Assembly: GCA_021802545.1 (NCBI GenBank) | Contig: JAJZRS010000004.1 | Coordinates: 1-64,000 of the forward strand | Direction: 5' to 3' | DNA length: 64,000 nucleotides | Origin: Pseudomonadota bacterium | GTDB taxonomy: Bacteria; Pseudomonadota; Gammaproteobacteria; Burkholderiales; JABEVD01 | Shown: in pieces, positions 1-5,990 of the stretch | Position numbering within the stretch: the first letter of the stretch is position 1 | How the letters are laid out: every line of letters starts with the position of its first letter | The notes under the pieces: generated by a model | What the model was told of the DNA's origin: nothing | Seen by the model: the letters and a program-made list of their open reading frames with translations, nothing else | Database searches by the model: none | Program-made: the position numbers and the translations under genes

Positions 1-15
1 AATTTATGATACAAA

Positions 16-37
16 GTTAGCGAACGCTATCGCCAAC
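16..37 (-). terminator. Hairpin downstream of tRNA-Arg
   Basis: Read on the minus strand, GTTGGCG and CGCTAAC can form a 7-bp stem (one G-T pair) around an 8-base loop, followed by TTTG. It lies 12 bases past the CCA end of tRNA-Arg, where a terminator would sit. The T-run is short, so this is tentative. Confidence 0.3.
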
Positions 38-48
38 CTACAGTAATT

Positions 49-125
49 TGGTGCGCCCGGAGAGATTCGAACTCCCGACCCCTTGGTTCGTAGCCAAGTA
101 CTCTATCCAGCTGAGCTACGGGCGC
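49..125 (-). tRNA. tRNA-Arg (anticodon ACG)
   Basis: The minus strand reads GCGCCCG at the 5' end, pairing with CGGGCGC at the 3' end, then discriminator A and an encoded CCA. The D-arm (AGCTCAGCTGG), the anticodon arm CTTGG-CTACGAA-CCAAG with anticodon ACG, and the T-arm GGGAG-TTCGAAT-CTCTC region are all present, for 77 nt in total. Wobble A34 would normally be deaminated to inosine to read CGU/CGC/CGA. Confidence 0.97.
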
Positions 126-160
126 AATCTGTGAATTATAACGAAAAAAGAAAAGCTTTG

Positions 161-484
161 CTACCGCTCCTCGGCGACCACCCCGTACTCGACGGCCGAT
201 CTGGCGTAAAAGAGCGGTATGCCTGCGTCCCGTATGGCCGAGAGAAGCTTGCCCACTTCCTCCTCGCTCGCCACGAACACCACTTCGACGGCCAGATCTC
301 CCGCGAGCTCGAAGAAATGCTCCTCGTGCAGCACGCCGTGCTTGCCGTAGCCTGCGATGGCCTTGAAGGCTGAGCCGCCCTGGATGCCGAGCCGCTTCGC
401 TTCTTCCAGCAGCCATTCGTAGACGAGAAGGTGTTTGTGCTTCCTGTTCTCGTGGACGAAGAATCTGAGACAGATGCCTTGCAT
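161..484 (-). CDS. DUF190 family PII-like protein, CrcB partner
   Basis: A 107-residue protein resembling the DUF190/COG1993 family: small cytoplasmic proteins with a PII-like fold that are very often encoded next to CrcB. Visible family features are the LLEEAKRLGIQGGSAFKAIAGYG block (about residues 24-46) and a VEVVFVASEEEV segment before the C-terminal helix. It lies 14 bp downstream of crcB on the same strand, so the two are probably co-transcribed. The biochemical role of the family is not settled; a regulatory or ligand-sensing role for the fluoride channel is inference from context only. Confidence 0.8.
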   Translation of the reverse strand: MQGICLRFFVHENRKHKHLLVYEWLLEEAKRLGIQGGSAFKAIAGYGKHGVLHEEHFFELAGDLAVEVVFVASEEEVGKLLSAIRDAGIPLFYARSAVEYGVVAEER

Positions 485-498
485 TTCCCCTCCCTAGT

Positions 499-885
499 CT
501 AAAGCGTTCTTCTGATCAGATTGACGGTCAGCATGCCGAGCGCCGTCATGGCGAACGAGCCGAAAAGATGGACTCCAGCCTCGACGCTTCCCCAGAAATA
601 TTCGGAACGCGAGAAAGCTGTCACCACCTCGGCCGAAAAAGTGGAAAAGGTGGTGAGCCCCCCCATGAATCCGGTGATCACGAAAAGCCTGGCCTCGGGG
701 GGAAGCGACGAATGTGAAAAGAAGGCGATGGCCACCCCGACGAGATAGCCTCCCAGCAGGTTCGCCGCCAATGTCCCGAGGGGAAGCGAAGGAAAGACCG
801 GGTTGAACAGGACGCCGAGCCCCCAGCGCAGCCACGCGCCGAAAGCCGCCCCCAGCCCCACGGAAAGAAAGCCGTATATCCCCAT
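499..885 (-). CDS. crcB: CrcB/Fluc fluoride ion channel
   Basis: A 128-residue, four-helix membrane protein of the CrcB (Fluc) family, which exports fluoride across the inner membrane as a dual-topology dimer. Hallmarks are an early GAAFGAWLRW segment (residues about 12-21), TLAANLLGGYLVG (about 38-50) with the family Asn, and GFMGGLTTFSTFS (about 72-84), the helix break that contributes Phe and Thr to the fluoride pathway. The length is normal. The start is preceded by AAGGGAAGGG. DUF190 follows in the same operon. The short leader holds no fluoride riboswitch. Confidence 0.93.
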   Translation of the reverse strand: MGIYGFLSVGLGAAFGAWLRWGLGVLFNPVFPSLPLGTLAANLLGGYLVGVAIAFFSHSSLPPEARLFVITGFMGGLTTFSTFSAEVVTAFSRSEYFWGSVEAGVHLFGSFAMTALGMLTVNLIRRTL

Positions 886-915
886 CCCTTCCCTTTTTAG
901 AAAAGTTCCGGGGAA

Positions 916-921
916 ATTATA
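916..921 (-). promoter_or_regulatory. Candidate -10 box for crcB
   Basis: The minus strand reads a perfect TATAAT here, 30 bases upstream of the crcB start and just past the PepSY stop codon. No good -35 hexamer was found 16-18 bases upstream, so the promoter is only a possibility. If used, it gives a leader of about 25 nt. Confidence 0.3.
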
Positions 922-924
922 ACA

Positions 925-1224
925 TCAGTCGTCGTCTTCCTCGGTTTCCCTGCTGTTCTGCAGCACTTTTCCCGAAGAAGCATCCACCTGCACCTCGTGC
1001 GTCACATGGTGCGCACGGATGTCGAACGCATAGTGCAGCCTGCCATGCCTCTTCTCGAGCGACTCCTCGACGATCGTGCCTGGATAGGCCTTGAGCGCGA
1101 TCGCTTTTGCCCGGTCCATCTTGATGTCCGCATTCGCTTCGTAACGGCTTCCATCGTAGGCTTGCGCATTCAGCGCTGCCAACGAAGAAATAGCCAGGAA
1201 TACCGCAGTTGCTTTGCCTTTCAT
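925..1224 (-). CDS. PepSY domain periplasmic protein
   Basis: A 99-residue protein with a cleavable signal peptide (residues 1-22, ending AQA) and a PepSY domain: KMDRAKAIALKAYPGTIVEE and an H-YAFDIR...THEVQVDASSGKVL stretch, which is the usual helix plus sheet pattern. It ends in an acidic tail (ETEEDDD). Its start overlaps the stop of the cytochrome b561 gene by 4 bp (ATGA), so translation is coupled. PepSY proteins paired with b-type cytochromes are common; a role in electron transfer or metal handling at the inner membrane is inferred from context. Confidence 0.8.
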   Translation of the reverse strand: MKGKATAVFLAISSLAALNAQAYDGSRYEANADIKMDRAKAIALKAYPGTIVEESLEKRHGRLHYAFDIRAHHVTHEVQVDASSGKVLQNSRETEEDDD

Positions 1225-1799
1225 TGATGCTCCTTCATGTCGTGTTCAAATCCGGGCAGCATCCGTTTCAATGCGTCGTCCCGCCAATACAGATGGTGCA
1301 GCATGGCAGCGGCCGCATGAAACAGGATGAGCCCTATCAATAGGTCACCTGCCAGCTCGTGAAAGTTCCTGATGGGCAGCGCATAGGGAAGCCATTTGTC
1401 TTCATCGAGCAATACGGGAAGGTGAAATCCGAGAAAGTCCACCGCCTTCCCCTTGCTCTGAAGGGCCAGCACCCCAAGAGCCGGAATGAGCGCCATCATC
1501 AGATAAAGGACGGCATGCATGAGGGTTGCAGCTTTTTTCTGCATCGGGGATGGCTGCGGCGTGATCGGCGGAACGGGTCGCATCATCCGCCAGCAGAGCC
1601 TGATCCAGAAAAGAGAAAAAACGAGCAGCCCGGCCTGCATGTGCAGATAGACCAGCTCGTGCTTCAGCTTGCCTTTCGGCAGAAATCCCTTGAATTCCAT
1701 GAGCGCCAGGGCCGAGATCACCAGGAACGCCATGCCCCAGTGCAGGACCCTGTACACCCTTCCATAGATAGCGCGTTCGCTCGTTGTGCCCCGTTTCAT
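1221..1799 (-). CDS. Cytochrome b561 family membrane protein
   Basis: A 192-residue, four-helix di-haem b-type cytochrome of the bacterial b561/CybB family. Candidate haem-ligand histidines lie in helix 1 (YRVLHWGMAF), helix 2 (LVYLHMQAGLLVFSLFWIRL), helix 3 (LMHAVLYLMM) and helix 4 (NFHELAGDLLIGLILFHAAAA). The family passes electrons from quinol or a periplasmic donor. It is the first gene of a two-gene operon with the PepSY protein, and the electron partner is not visible. The start is the first ATG, which fits the normal length and N-terminal topology. Confidence 0.88.
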   Translation of the reverse strand: MKRGTTSERAIYGRVYRVLHWGMAFLVISALALMEFKGFLPKGKLKHELVYLHMQAGLLVFSLFWIRLCWRMMRPVPPITPQPSPMQKKAATLMHAVLYLMMALIPALGVLALQSKGKAVDFLGFHLPVLLDEDKWLPYALPIRNFHELAGDLLIGLILFHAAAAMLHHLYWRDDALKRMLPGFEHDMKEHQ

Positions 1800-1810
1800 T
1801 TGAGCGTTAT

Positions 1811-1840
1811 TTTATCGCGCGCGAATTAGAACTTTGTTAA
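1811..1840 (-). promoter_or_regulatory. Candidate sigma-70 promoter for cytochrome b561/PepSY
   Basis: The minus strand reads TTAACA, an 18-base spacer, then GATAAA, ending about 11 bases upstream of the b561 start. The hexamers are imperfect and the leader would be very short. It is listed because no better signal exists between 1800 and the SIR2-like gene at 1985. Confidence 0.35.
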
Positions 1841-1984
1841 ACCCGCAATGAAAGGGCGTAGCGGCTGTCAGGCGGGACCGGATGCAGCATCAGGGCGCTG
1901 GTTGCAGCTGATGAGAAACTTGATAGACTAACCAAACGAAAATACATCTATTCCTTAATAAACGTGTTTGGCCGATGAGTAGCC

Positions 1985-2914
1985 ATGATAACTTCGGAAA
2001 CTGTATTTGTTTTAGGAGCGGGCGCTAGCATTCCTTATGGATTTCCATCAGGGATCGAGCTTCGCGAAGAGCTGTGTAAGGTCGGCACTGCGGGGTTACC
2101 CATCTCCGATACGTTAATGGTGTGCGGCATTTCGAATAACGAAACTGGGCTATTTGCTAGTGCTTTTCGCGATTCCCGAATTGGGTCTATTGATGCATTC
2201 CTCTCAAGACGTAATGAATTTGTCGATATAGGGAAGCTCGCAATAGCTGCTGTTCTCTGTGCACGAGAAAATCCCAGGATATTTGACTACTCTAACATTG
2301 AGGACGATTGGTACTTTGCTCTATGGAATGCAATGGTAGCAGACGTTCATCAGGCTGATGATCTTGTGCTTAATAAAATTAAGATTATTACCTTTAACTA
2401 TGATCGATCTTTGGAATATTACCTTTTTACAGCGATCCGAAATACGTTTGGTTTAGCTGAAGTCGATACATATTCAATTCTACACAAGATATCCATTAAG
2501 CATGTATATGGGCAGCTTGGAGAATTTCCAGAGCATCCCTTCCAGGTTAGCAACAGCCCCTCTATAGTAGAAGCTGCTGCAAATGGAATTCGTATAATTC
2601 CCGAAGATCGAGAAAATAATGATGTAACAATTCGAGAAATAAGAGCATGGCTAAGTAGCGCCAGAAATATATGTTTTTTGGGTTTTGGGTTTGACTCGCT
2701 GAATATTCATAGGCTTGAGTTGAGTTCAATTATTGCCGAAAAGTTTCAAATAGGGCGCAGAGACCAGAATATTTATACCTCAGGTTATGGTAAAACCTCA
2801 TCTGAACTTTCTATGATTCGTAACAGCATTTATGGGGGTTTGACTAATTGGTATCCTGTAGAAAATGAGAAAAGCCTCATGACACTTCGTAATAACGCCC
2901 ATCTCCTAGCATAA
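1985..2914 (+). CDS. SIR2-like NAD-binding domain protein, orphan
   Basis: A 309-residue protein. Its N-terminus FVLGAGASIPYGFPSG (residues 8-23) is the nucleotide-binding loop of SIR2-like (SIR2_2 type) proteins. FNYD (about 137-140) and a KHVYGQLGE segment (His about 173) match the Asn-Tyr-Asp and catalytic His positions, and FLGFGFDSLN (about 232) matches the later Rossmann motif. No signal peptide or membrane segment is seen. Many stand-alone SIR2-like proteins deplete NAD during phage infection, so a defence role is plausible but unproven. The gene is visibly more AT-rich than its neighbours (frequent ATA, TTA, AAT codons), is not in an operon, and lies beside duplicated tRNA-Ser 3' ends, which suggests horizontal acquisition. 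Confidence 0.7.
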   Translation: MITSETVFVLGAGASIPYGFPSGIELREELCKVGTAGLPISDTLMVCGISNNETGLFASAFRDSRIGSIDAFLSRRNEFVDIGKLAIAAVLCARENPRIFDYSNIEDDWYFALWNAMVADVHQADDLVLNKIKIITFNYDRSLEYYLFTAIRNTFGLAEVDTYSILHKISIKHVYGQLGEFPEHPFQVSNSPSIVEAAANGIRIIPEDRENNDVTIREIRAWLSSARNICFLGFGFDSLNIHRLELSSIIAEKFQIGRRDQNIYTSGYGKTSSELSMIRNSIYGGLTNWYPVENEKSLMTLRNNAHLLA

Positions 2915-2976
2915 AATCAATCCTCATGTTACTTATGCAGGTCTTTTTACTTAAACCAAATTCGGGATGAATACGA

Positions 2977-3033
2977 CAATGAAAAACGCCCCTTTTCAGG
3001 GGCGTTTTTTTACTTGGCGGAGAGAGAGGGATT
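2977..3033. repeat. Duplicated tRNA-Ser 3' end plus terminator, copy 1
   Basis: This block repeats the one at 3149-3203 almost exactly: CAATGAAAAACGCCCC, a TTTTCA loop, GGGGCG and a T-run, then the 19-base TGGCGGAGAGAGAGGGATT, which is the 3' end (CCA, acceptor, part of the T-stem) of tRNA-Ser on the minus strand. The match stops inside the T-loop. A partial tRNA 3' end in direct orientation is what integrases leave at attachment sites. Confidence 0.8.
2983..3011. terminator. Bidirectional Rho-independent terminator
   Basis: AAAACGCCCC and GGGGCGTTTT form a 10-bp stem around TTTTCA, with a T-run on each strand. It sits 68 bases after the SIR2-like stop codon and probably ends that transcript. 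It is the duplicate of the terminator that follows tRNA-Ser. Confidence 0.75.
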
Positions 3034-3071
3034 GTGACGGTCTTGCTTTCGGCAATACCTCCATCCCTGCG

Positions 3072-3148
3072 GGACCGCCCTACGGGCGTCCTCCGGCATC
3101 CTCACACTGATCGGATGCCTCCGCGAACCCGAGGGTTCTCATCCCTCG
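3072..3148. other. Cluster of three hairpins between tRNA-Ser end copies
   Basis: Three consecutive inverted repeats fill the gap between the two terminators: GGACCGCCC/GGGCGTCC (3072-3091, one bulge), GGCATCC/GGATGCC (3095-3119) and CGAGGG/CCCTCG (3130-3148). The last resembles the tRNA-Ser T-arm read in the opposite orientation (CGAGGGTTC then ATCCCTC). No coding capacity is credible here. It looks like degenerate tRNA-derived or REP-like repeat DNA. Confidence 0.5.
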
Positions 3149-3203
3149 CAATGAAAAACGCCCCTTTTCAGGGGCGTTTTGTTTTGGCGGAGAGAGAGGG
3201 ATT
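3149..3203. repeat. tRNA-Ser 3' end plus terminator, copy 2 (intact side)
   Basis: This is the partner of the block at 2977-3033. It holds the real tRNA-Ser terminator and overlaps the last 19 bases of the functional tRNA-Ser. The two copies differ mainly by a 2-base length change in the T-run spacer. Confidence 0.8.
3155..3180 (-). terminator. tRNA-Ser terminator
   Basis: A 10-bp stem, AAAACGCCCC/GGGGCGTTTT with a six-base loop, lies directly downstream of the CCA of tRNA-Ser on the minus strand. T-runs on both sides make it potentially bidirectional. Confidence 0.75.
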
Positions 3204-3277
3204 CGAACCCTCGGTAAGGCTATAAACCCTACGCTCCCTTAGCAGGGGAGTACCTTCGACCACTCGGCCATCTCTCC
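3185..3277 (-). tRNA. tRNA-Ser (anticodon GCT)
   Basis: The minus strand reads GGAGAGA at the 5' end, pairing with TCTCTCC at the 3' end, then discriminator G and an encoded CCA, 93 nt in total. The anticodon arm is CTCCC-CTGCTAA-GGGAG with anticodon GCT, followed by the long variable arm expected of tRNA-Ser (GCGTAGGGTTTATAGCC region) and the T-arm CGAGGG-TTCGAAT-CCCTC. It serves AGC/AGU codons. Its 3' end is duplicated at 3015-3033. Confidence 0.97.
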
Positions 3278-3312
3278 GAAGGCGGCTAGAATAACCCTTC
3301 AGGGTCAAAAGG

Positions 3313-4539
3313 TCAAACTTCCTGTTCCAGATGGAAGGCCTTGTGCAGCACCCTGACGGCAAGCTCCAGATACTTCTCGTCGATCACCACCGAGATCTTG
3401 ATTTCGGAAGTCGAGATCATCTGAATGTTGATGCCTTCCTCGGCCAGCGTCCTGAACATCTGGCTCGCCACGCCGACATGGGAGCGCATGCCGACGCCGA
3501 CGACCGATACCTTGGCAATGCGGTCGTCGCCCAGGACGTCCTTGGCTTCGAGGTGCCCCTGCACCCCTTTCAGGATGCCGATCGCCTTCTCGAAATCGTT
3601 CTTGTGGACGGTGAAGGAAAAATCGGTCGTCCCTTCCACGCCGACGTTCTGGATGATCATGTCGACTTCGATGTTGGCGTCCGCAACCGGCCCCAGTATC
3701 TGGTAGGCGATGCCCGGCTTGTCGGGCACGCCGCGAACGGTGATCTTCGCTTCGTCCCGATTGAAGGCGATACCGGAAATGATCGGCTGTTCCATTTTGC
3801 TCTCTTCCTCGAAAGTGATCAGCGTGCCCTCCCCCTCTTCCTCGAAGGAAGAAAGCACGCGAAGTTTGACCTTGTATTTTCCGGCGAACTCGACCGAGCG
3901 GATCTGCAGCACCTTCGATCCCAGGCTCGCCATTTCCAGCATTTCCTCGAAAGTGATGGATTTCAGTCGCTTGGCCTTCGGCTCTATCCTGGGATCGGTG
4001 GTGTAGACGCCGTCCACGTCCGTGTAGATCTGGCACTCGTCGGCCTTCAATGCCGCAGCAAGCGCAACCCCGGTCGTGTCGGAACCGCCGCGACCCAGGG
4101 TCGTGATATTGCCGTCGCCATCCACGCCCTGGAATCCGGCCACCACGACGACAAAACCCGCATCGAGGTCCGCGCGCATCTTCTCCTCGTCGATGGCCAG
4201 TATCCTCGCCTTGGTGAAGGCGCTGTCGGTAAGCACGCGCACCTGTGCGCCCGTATAGCTTTTCGCCTTGAGCCCCATCTCCATCAGCGCCATGGACAGC
4301 AGCGCGATCGTCACCTGCTCGCCGGTCGAAACCATCACGTCGAGTTCCCTGGGATCGGGCTTCGCCTGGATCTCTTTCGCCAGCGCGATGAGCCTGTTGG
4401 TTTCCCCGCTCATGGCCGACACCACCACCACGATCTGGTGCCCCTGTGCCTTGAACTTGGCGACACGCTGCGCGACGTTCCTGATGCGCTCAGGACTGCC
4501 GACAGAAGTGCCTCCGTATTTCTGAACGATGAGTGCCAT
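3313..4539 (-). CDS. lysC: Aspartate kinase
   Basis: A 408-residue monofunctional aspartate kinase, which phosphorylates L-aspartate as the first step to lysine, threonine, methionine and diaminopimelate. The N-terminal kinase domain opens with [11 protein letters not shown] (residues 4-14) and contains the [21 protein letters not shown] region (about 136-156). Two C-terminal ACT domains (from about residue 265, [14 protein letters not shown], and from about 345, [19 protein letters not shown]) form the allosteric lysine/threonine site. Length and start are typical. tRNA-Ser follows on the same strand, an arrangement I associate with betaproteobacteria. Confidence 0.97.
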   Translation of the reverse strand: MALIVQKYGGTSVGSPERIRNVAQRVAKFKAQGHQIVVVVSAMSGETNRLIALAKEIQAKPDPRELDVMVSTGEQVTIALLSMALMEMGLKAKSYTGAQVRVLTDSAFTKARILAIDEEKMRADLDAGFVVVVAGFQGVDGDGNITTLGRGGSDTTGVALAAALKADECQIYTDVDGVYTTDPRIEPKAKRLKSITFEEMLEMASLGSKVLQIRSVEFAGKYKVKLRVLSSFEEEGEGTLITFEEESKMEQPIISGIAFNRDEAKITVRGVPDKPGIAYQILGPVADANIEVDMIIQNVGVEGTTDFSFTVHKNDFEKAIGILKGVQGHLEAKDVLGDDRIAKVSVVGVGMRSHVGVASQMFRTLAEEGINIQMISTSEIKISVVIDEKYLELAVRVLHKAFHLEQEV

Positions 4540-4581
4540 GTTTGTTCTTGAAAATTCGCGATTCTACCTGAAAATCGGCGC

Positions 4582-5424
4582 TCAGAAGAATATTTTGACG
4601 GGAAGGCCTGCCATTTTGATCTCTTCCCCGAAGGCATCCATCCATTCCTTCGATACCGGGGACAGTCTTTCCGCTTCGGGCTGAAGCGGCTTTCTGGCAA
4701 GGCCGTAAAGCAGCACGCCCTGCACTTCCTTCGCCATGGACGAGACGAACTCGATATAGGCTTCCCGTTCCGACCTTGAGGGCGGGTTTCCGTCGAGCTG
4801 GAACATGCAGGTCTGCAGCCATGTCGGGCAGAGGGAAGCGGCAATGCCGAGATTTTCCCTGACCCGCTCGTTCGAGATCGACGTGTCGTTGAGCCTGCTT
4901 CTGCCTTCGACGGTTGCGCTGTCGAACTTGAACCAGATCTCCCCGTTTCTGGAAGCCATTTTCTTCAAGCCTTCCCTCACGTGCGGCTTGTGGACAAGGC
5001 TTCCGTTGGTGATCAAGACCAGCTTCACGTCAAGCGGCAATTCCGATTCATCGATCACTTCTCCGATCACTTCGACAACGCTGTCGAAGTCGGATGCGCT
5101 TGTCGGCTCCCCGTTCCCCGATATCGCAATGTCGTTGATCCTTCTGAGACCTTCCGGCACCCGCTCGCTCATGAAGCTGCCGTGAAGCAGTTCGTGGAGA
5201 AATCCGGTCAGTTCGTTCTCGAGCAATTCAAGGTCGATTTCAGGCGCCGAGCCCAGCTTCAAATCGGGGACCTGGCAATAGATGCAGCGCCAGTTGCAGG
5301 CGTTGTTCGGATTGAGGTTGATGCCGATCGATACCCCTCCCGAGCGGCGCGACACGACGGGATAGACGTAAGTCAGCCCGGCGCTGCTTCTGCTGTGTTC
5401 ATGGGTATTCAGGGATTGCGGCAT
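4582..5424 (-). CDS. Radical SAM protein, COG0731-like
   Basis: A 280-residue radical SAM enzyme. The iron-sulfur motif is C43-x3-C47-x2-C50 (NACNWRCIYC), preceded by SRRSGGVSIGINLNP, which recalls the SRR..GxSLGID lead-in of COG0731 (TYW1-like) proteins. AISGNGEPTSASDF is the usual SAM-binding GGEP-like strand, and VLITNGSLV follows it. The substrate is unknown. The gene is divergent from queD with a short gap. QueE also uses CX3CX2C, but this protein is longer and lacks an obvious QueE N-terminus, so I do not call it queE. Confidence 0.75.
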   Translation of the reverse strand: MPQSLNTHEHSRSSAGLTYVYPVVSRRSGGVSIGINLNPNNACNWRCIYCQVPDLKLGSAPEIDLELLENELTGFLHELLHGSFMSERVPEGLRRINDIAISGNGEPTSASDFDSVVEVIGEVIDESELPLDVKLVLITNGSLVHKPHVREGLKKMASRNGEIWFKFDSATVEGRSRLNDTSISNERVRENLGIAASLCPTWLQTCMFQLDGNPPSRSEREAYIEFVSSMAKEVQGVLLYGLARKPLQPEAERLSPVSKEWMDAFGEEIKMAGLPVKIFF

Positions 5425-5453
5425 GGCTCGTCGGAAATAAAGGTTTCACGCAA

Positions 5454-5462
5454 TGGTATAAT
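5454..5462 (+). promoter_or_regulatory. Extended -10 promoter candidate for queD
   Basis: TGGTATAAT combines the TGn extension with a consensus -10 hexamer, 31 bases upstream of the queD start. There is no recognisable -35, which an extended -10 promoter can tolerate. Confidence 0.45.
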
Positions 5463-5493
5463 TGCTCACCGTAAATCCAAATGCAAGCCGAAC

Positions 5494-5934
5494 ATGCTGA
5501 TCACAAGACGCCTGGAATTCGATTCGGGGCACAGAATCCCCAACCACAAGAGCCAGTGCAGGCACCTTCACGGGCACCGCTACGCCATCGAGGTCACGCT
5601 CTCCGGAAAGATCATCGAAACGGAAGGGGCGTCCGACCAGGGCATGGTCATGGATTATTCGGACGTCAAGGACATCGCCAAGAGAGAACTCGTCGACCTG
5701 TGGGACCATGCCTTTCTCGCCTACAAGAACGACCATGATCTGCTGAAATTCCTGGATTCCATTCCCGGGCACAAGACTGTCGTTCTGGACAAACCGCCCA
5801 CTGCGGAAAATCTCGCGACCATCGCCTTTTCCATGCTAGACGCCGCCTATGCGGAAAAAGGGCTTGTCCTCGAACGGGTGAGGCTCTTCGAGACGCCGAA
5901 CAACTGGGCCGATGCGATGAGAGCATCCGGTTGA
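5494..5934 (+). CDS. queD: 6-carboxy-5,6,7,8-tetrahydropterin synthase (QueD)
   Basis: A 146-residue QueD/6-pyruvoyl-tetrahydropterin synthase homologue. It converts dihydroneopterin triphosphate to 6-carboxytetrahydropterin, the second step towards queuosine and other 7-deazaguanines. The zinc and catalytic residues are visible: H13 (FDSGH), then C22-x3-H26-G-H28 (CRHLHGH), the CxxxHGH signature. WDHAFL and PTAENLA are also conserved, and RLFETPNN carries the substrate-binding Glu. The ATG at 5494 gives the family N-terminus (MLITRRLEFDSGH); longer in-frame readings run back into the divergent radical SAM gene and are rejected. Confidence 0.93.
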   Translation: MLITRRLEFDSGHRIPNHKSQCRHLHGHRYAIEVTLSGKIIETEGASDQGMVMDYSDVKDIAKRELVDLWDHAFLAYKNDHDLLKFLDSIPGHKTVVLDKPPTAENLATIAFSMLDAAYAEKGLVLERVRLFETPNNWADAMRASG

Positions 5935-5959
5935 TTTCCCCCATGCCGCTGTCTATGAT
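5931..5959 (+). promoter_or_regulatory. Sigma-70 promoter for the GGDEF-EAL gene
   Basis: TTGATT, a 17-base spacer, then TATGAT, ending 31 bases before the ATG at 5991. The -35 overlaps the queD stop codon, so the gene can be expressed independently of queD. Confidence 0.6.
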
Positions 5960-5990
5960 AGAACGATTCTAAATCAGCGCAGCCGTTTTC

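Noticed and set aside
27-416. Minus-strand 129-residue reading frame overlapping tRNA-Arg
   Set aside because: It reads through the tRNA gene and the DUF190 gene in another frame, is Arg-rich and shows no domain.
886-924. Possible fluoride riboswitch before crcB
   Set aside because: The region is too short and lacks the conserved pseudoknot sequence; only a -10-like TATAAT and a Shine-Dalgarno site are seen.
3034-3225. 63-residue plus-strand reading frame between the tRNA-Ser end copies
   Set aside because: It is made of hairpin and terminator repeats and antisense tRNA sequence, with no ribosome site.
3331-4551. 406-residue frame antisense to lysC
   Set aside because: A shadow of the conserved lysC gene created by GC-rich codon bias; His/Asp-rich without motifs.
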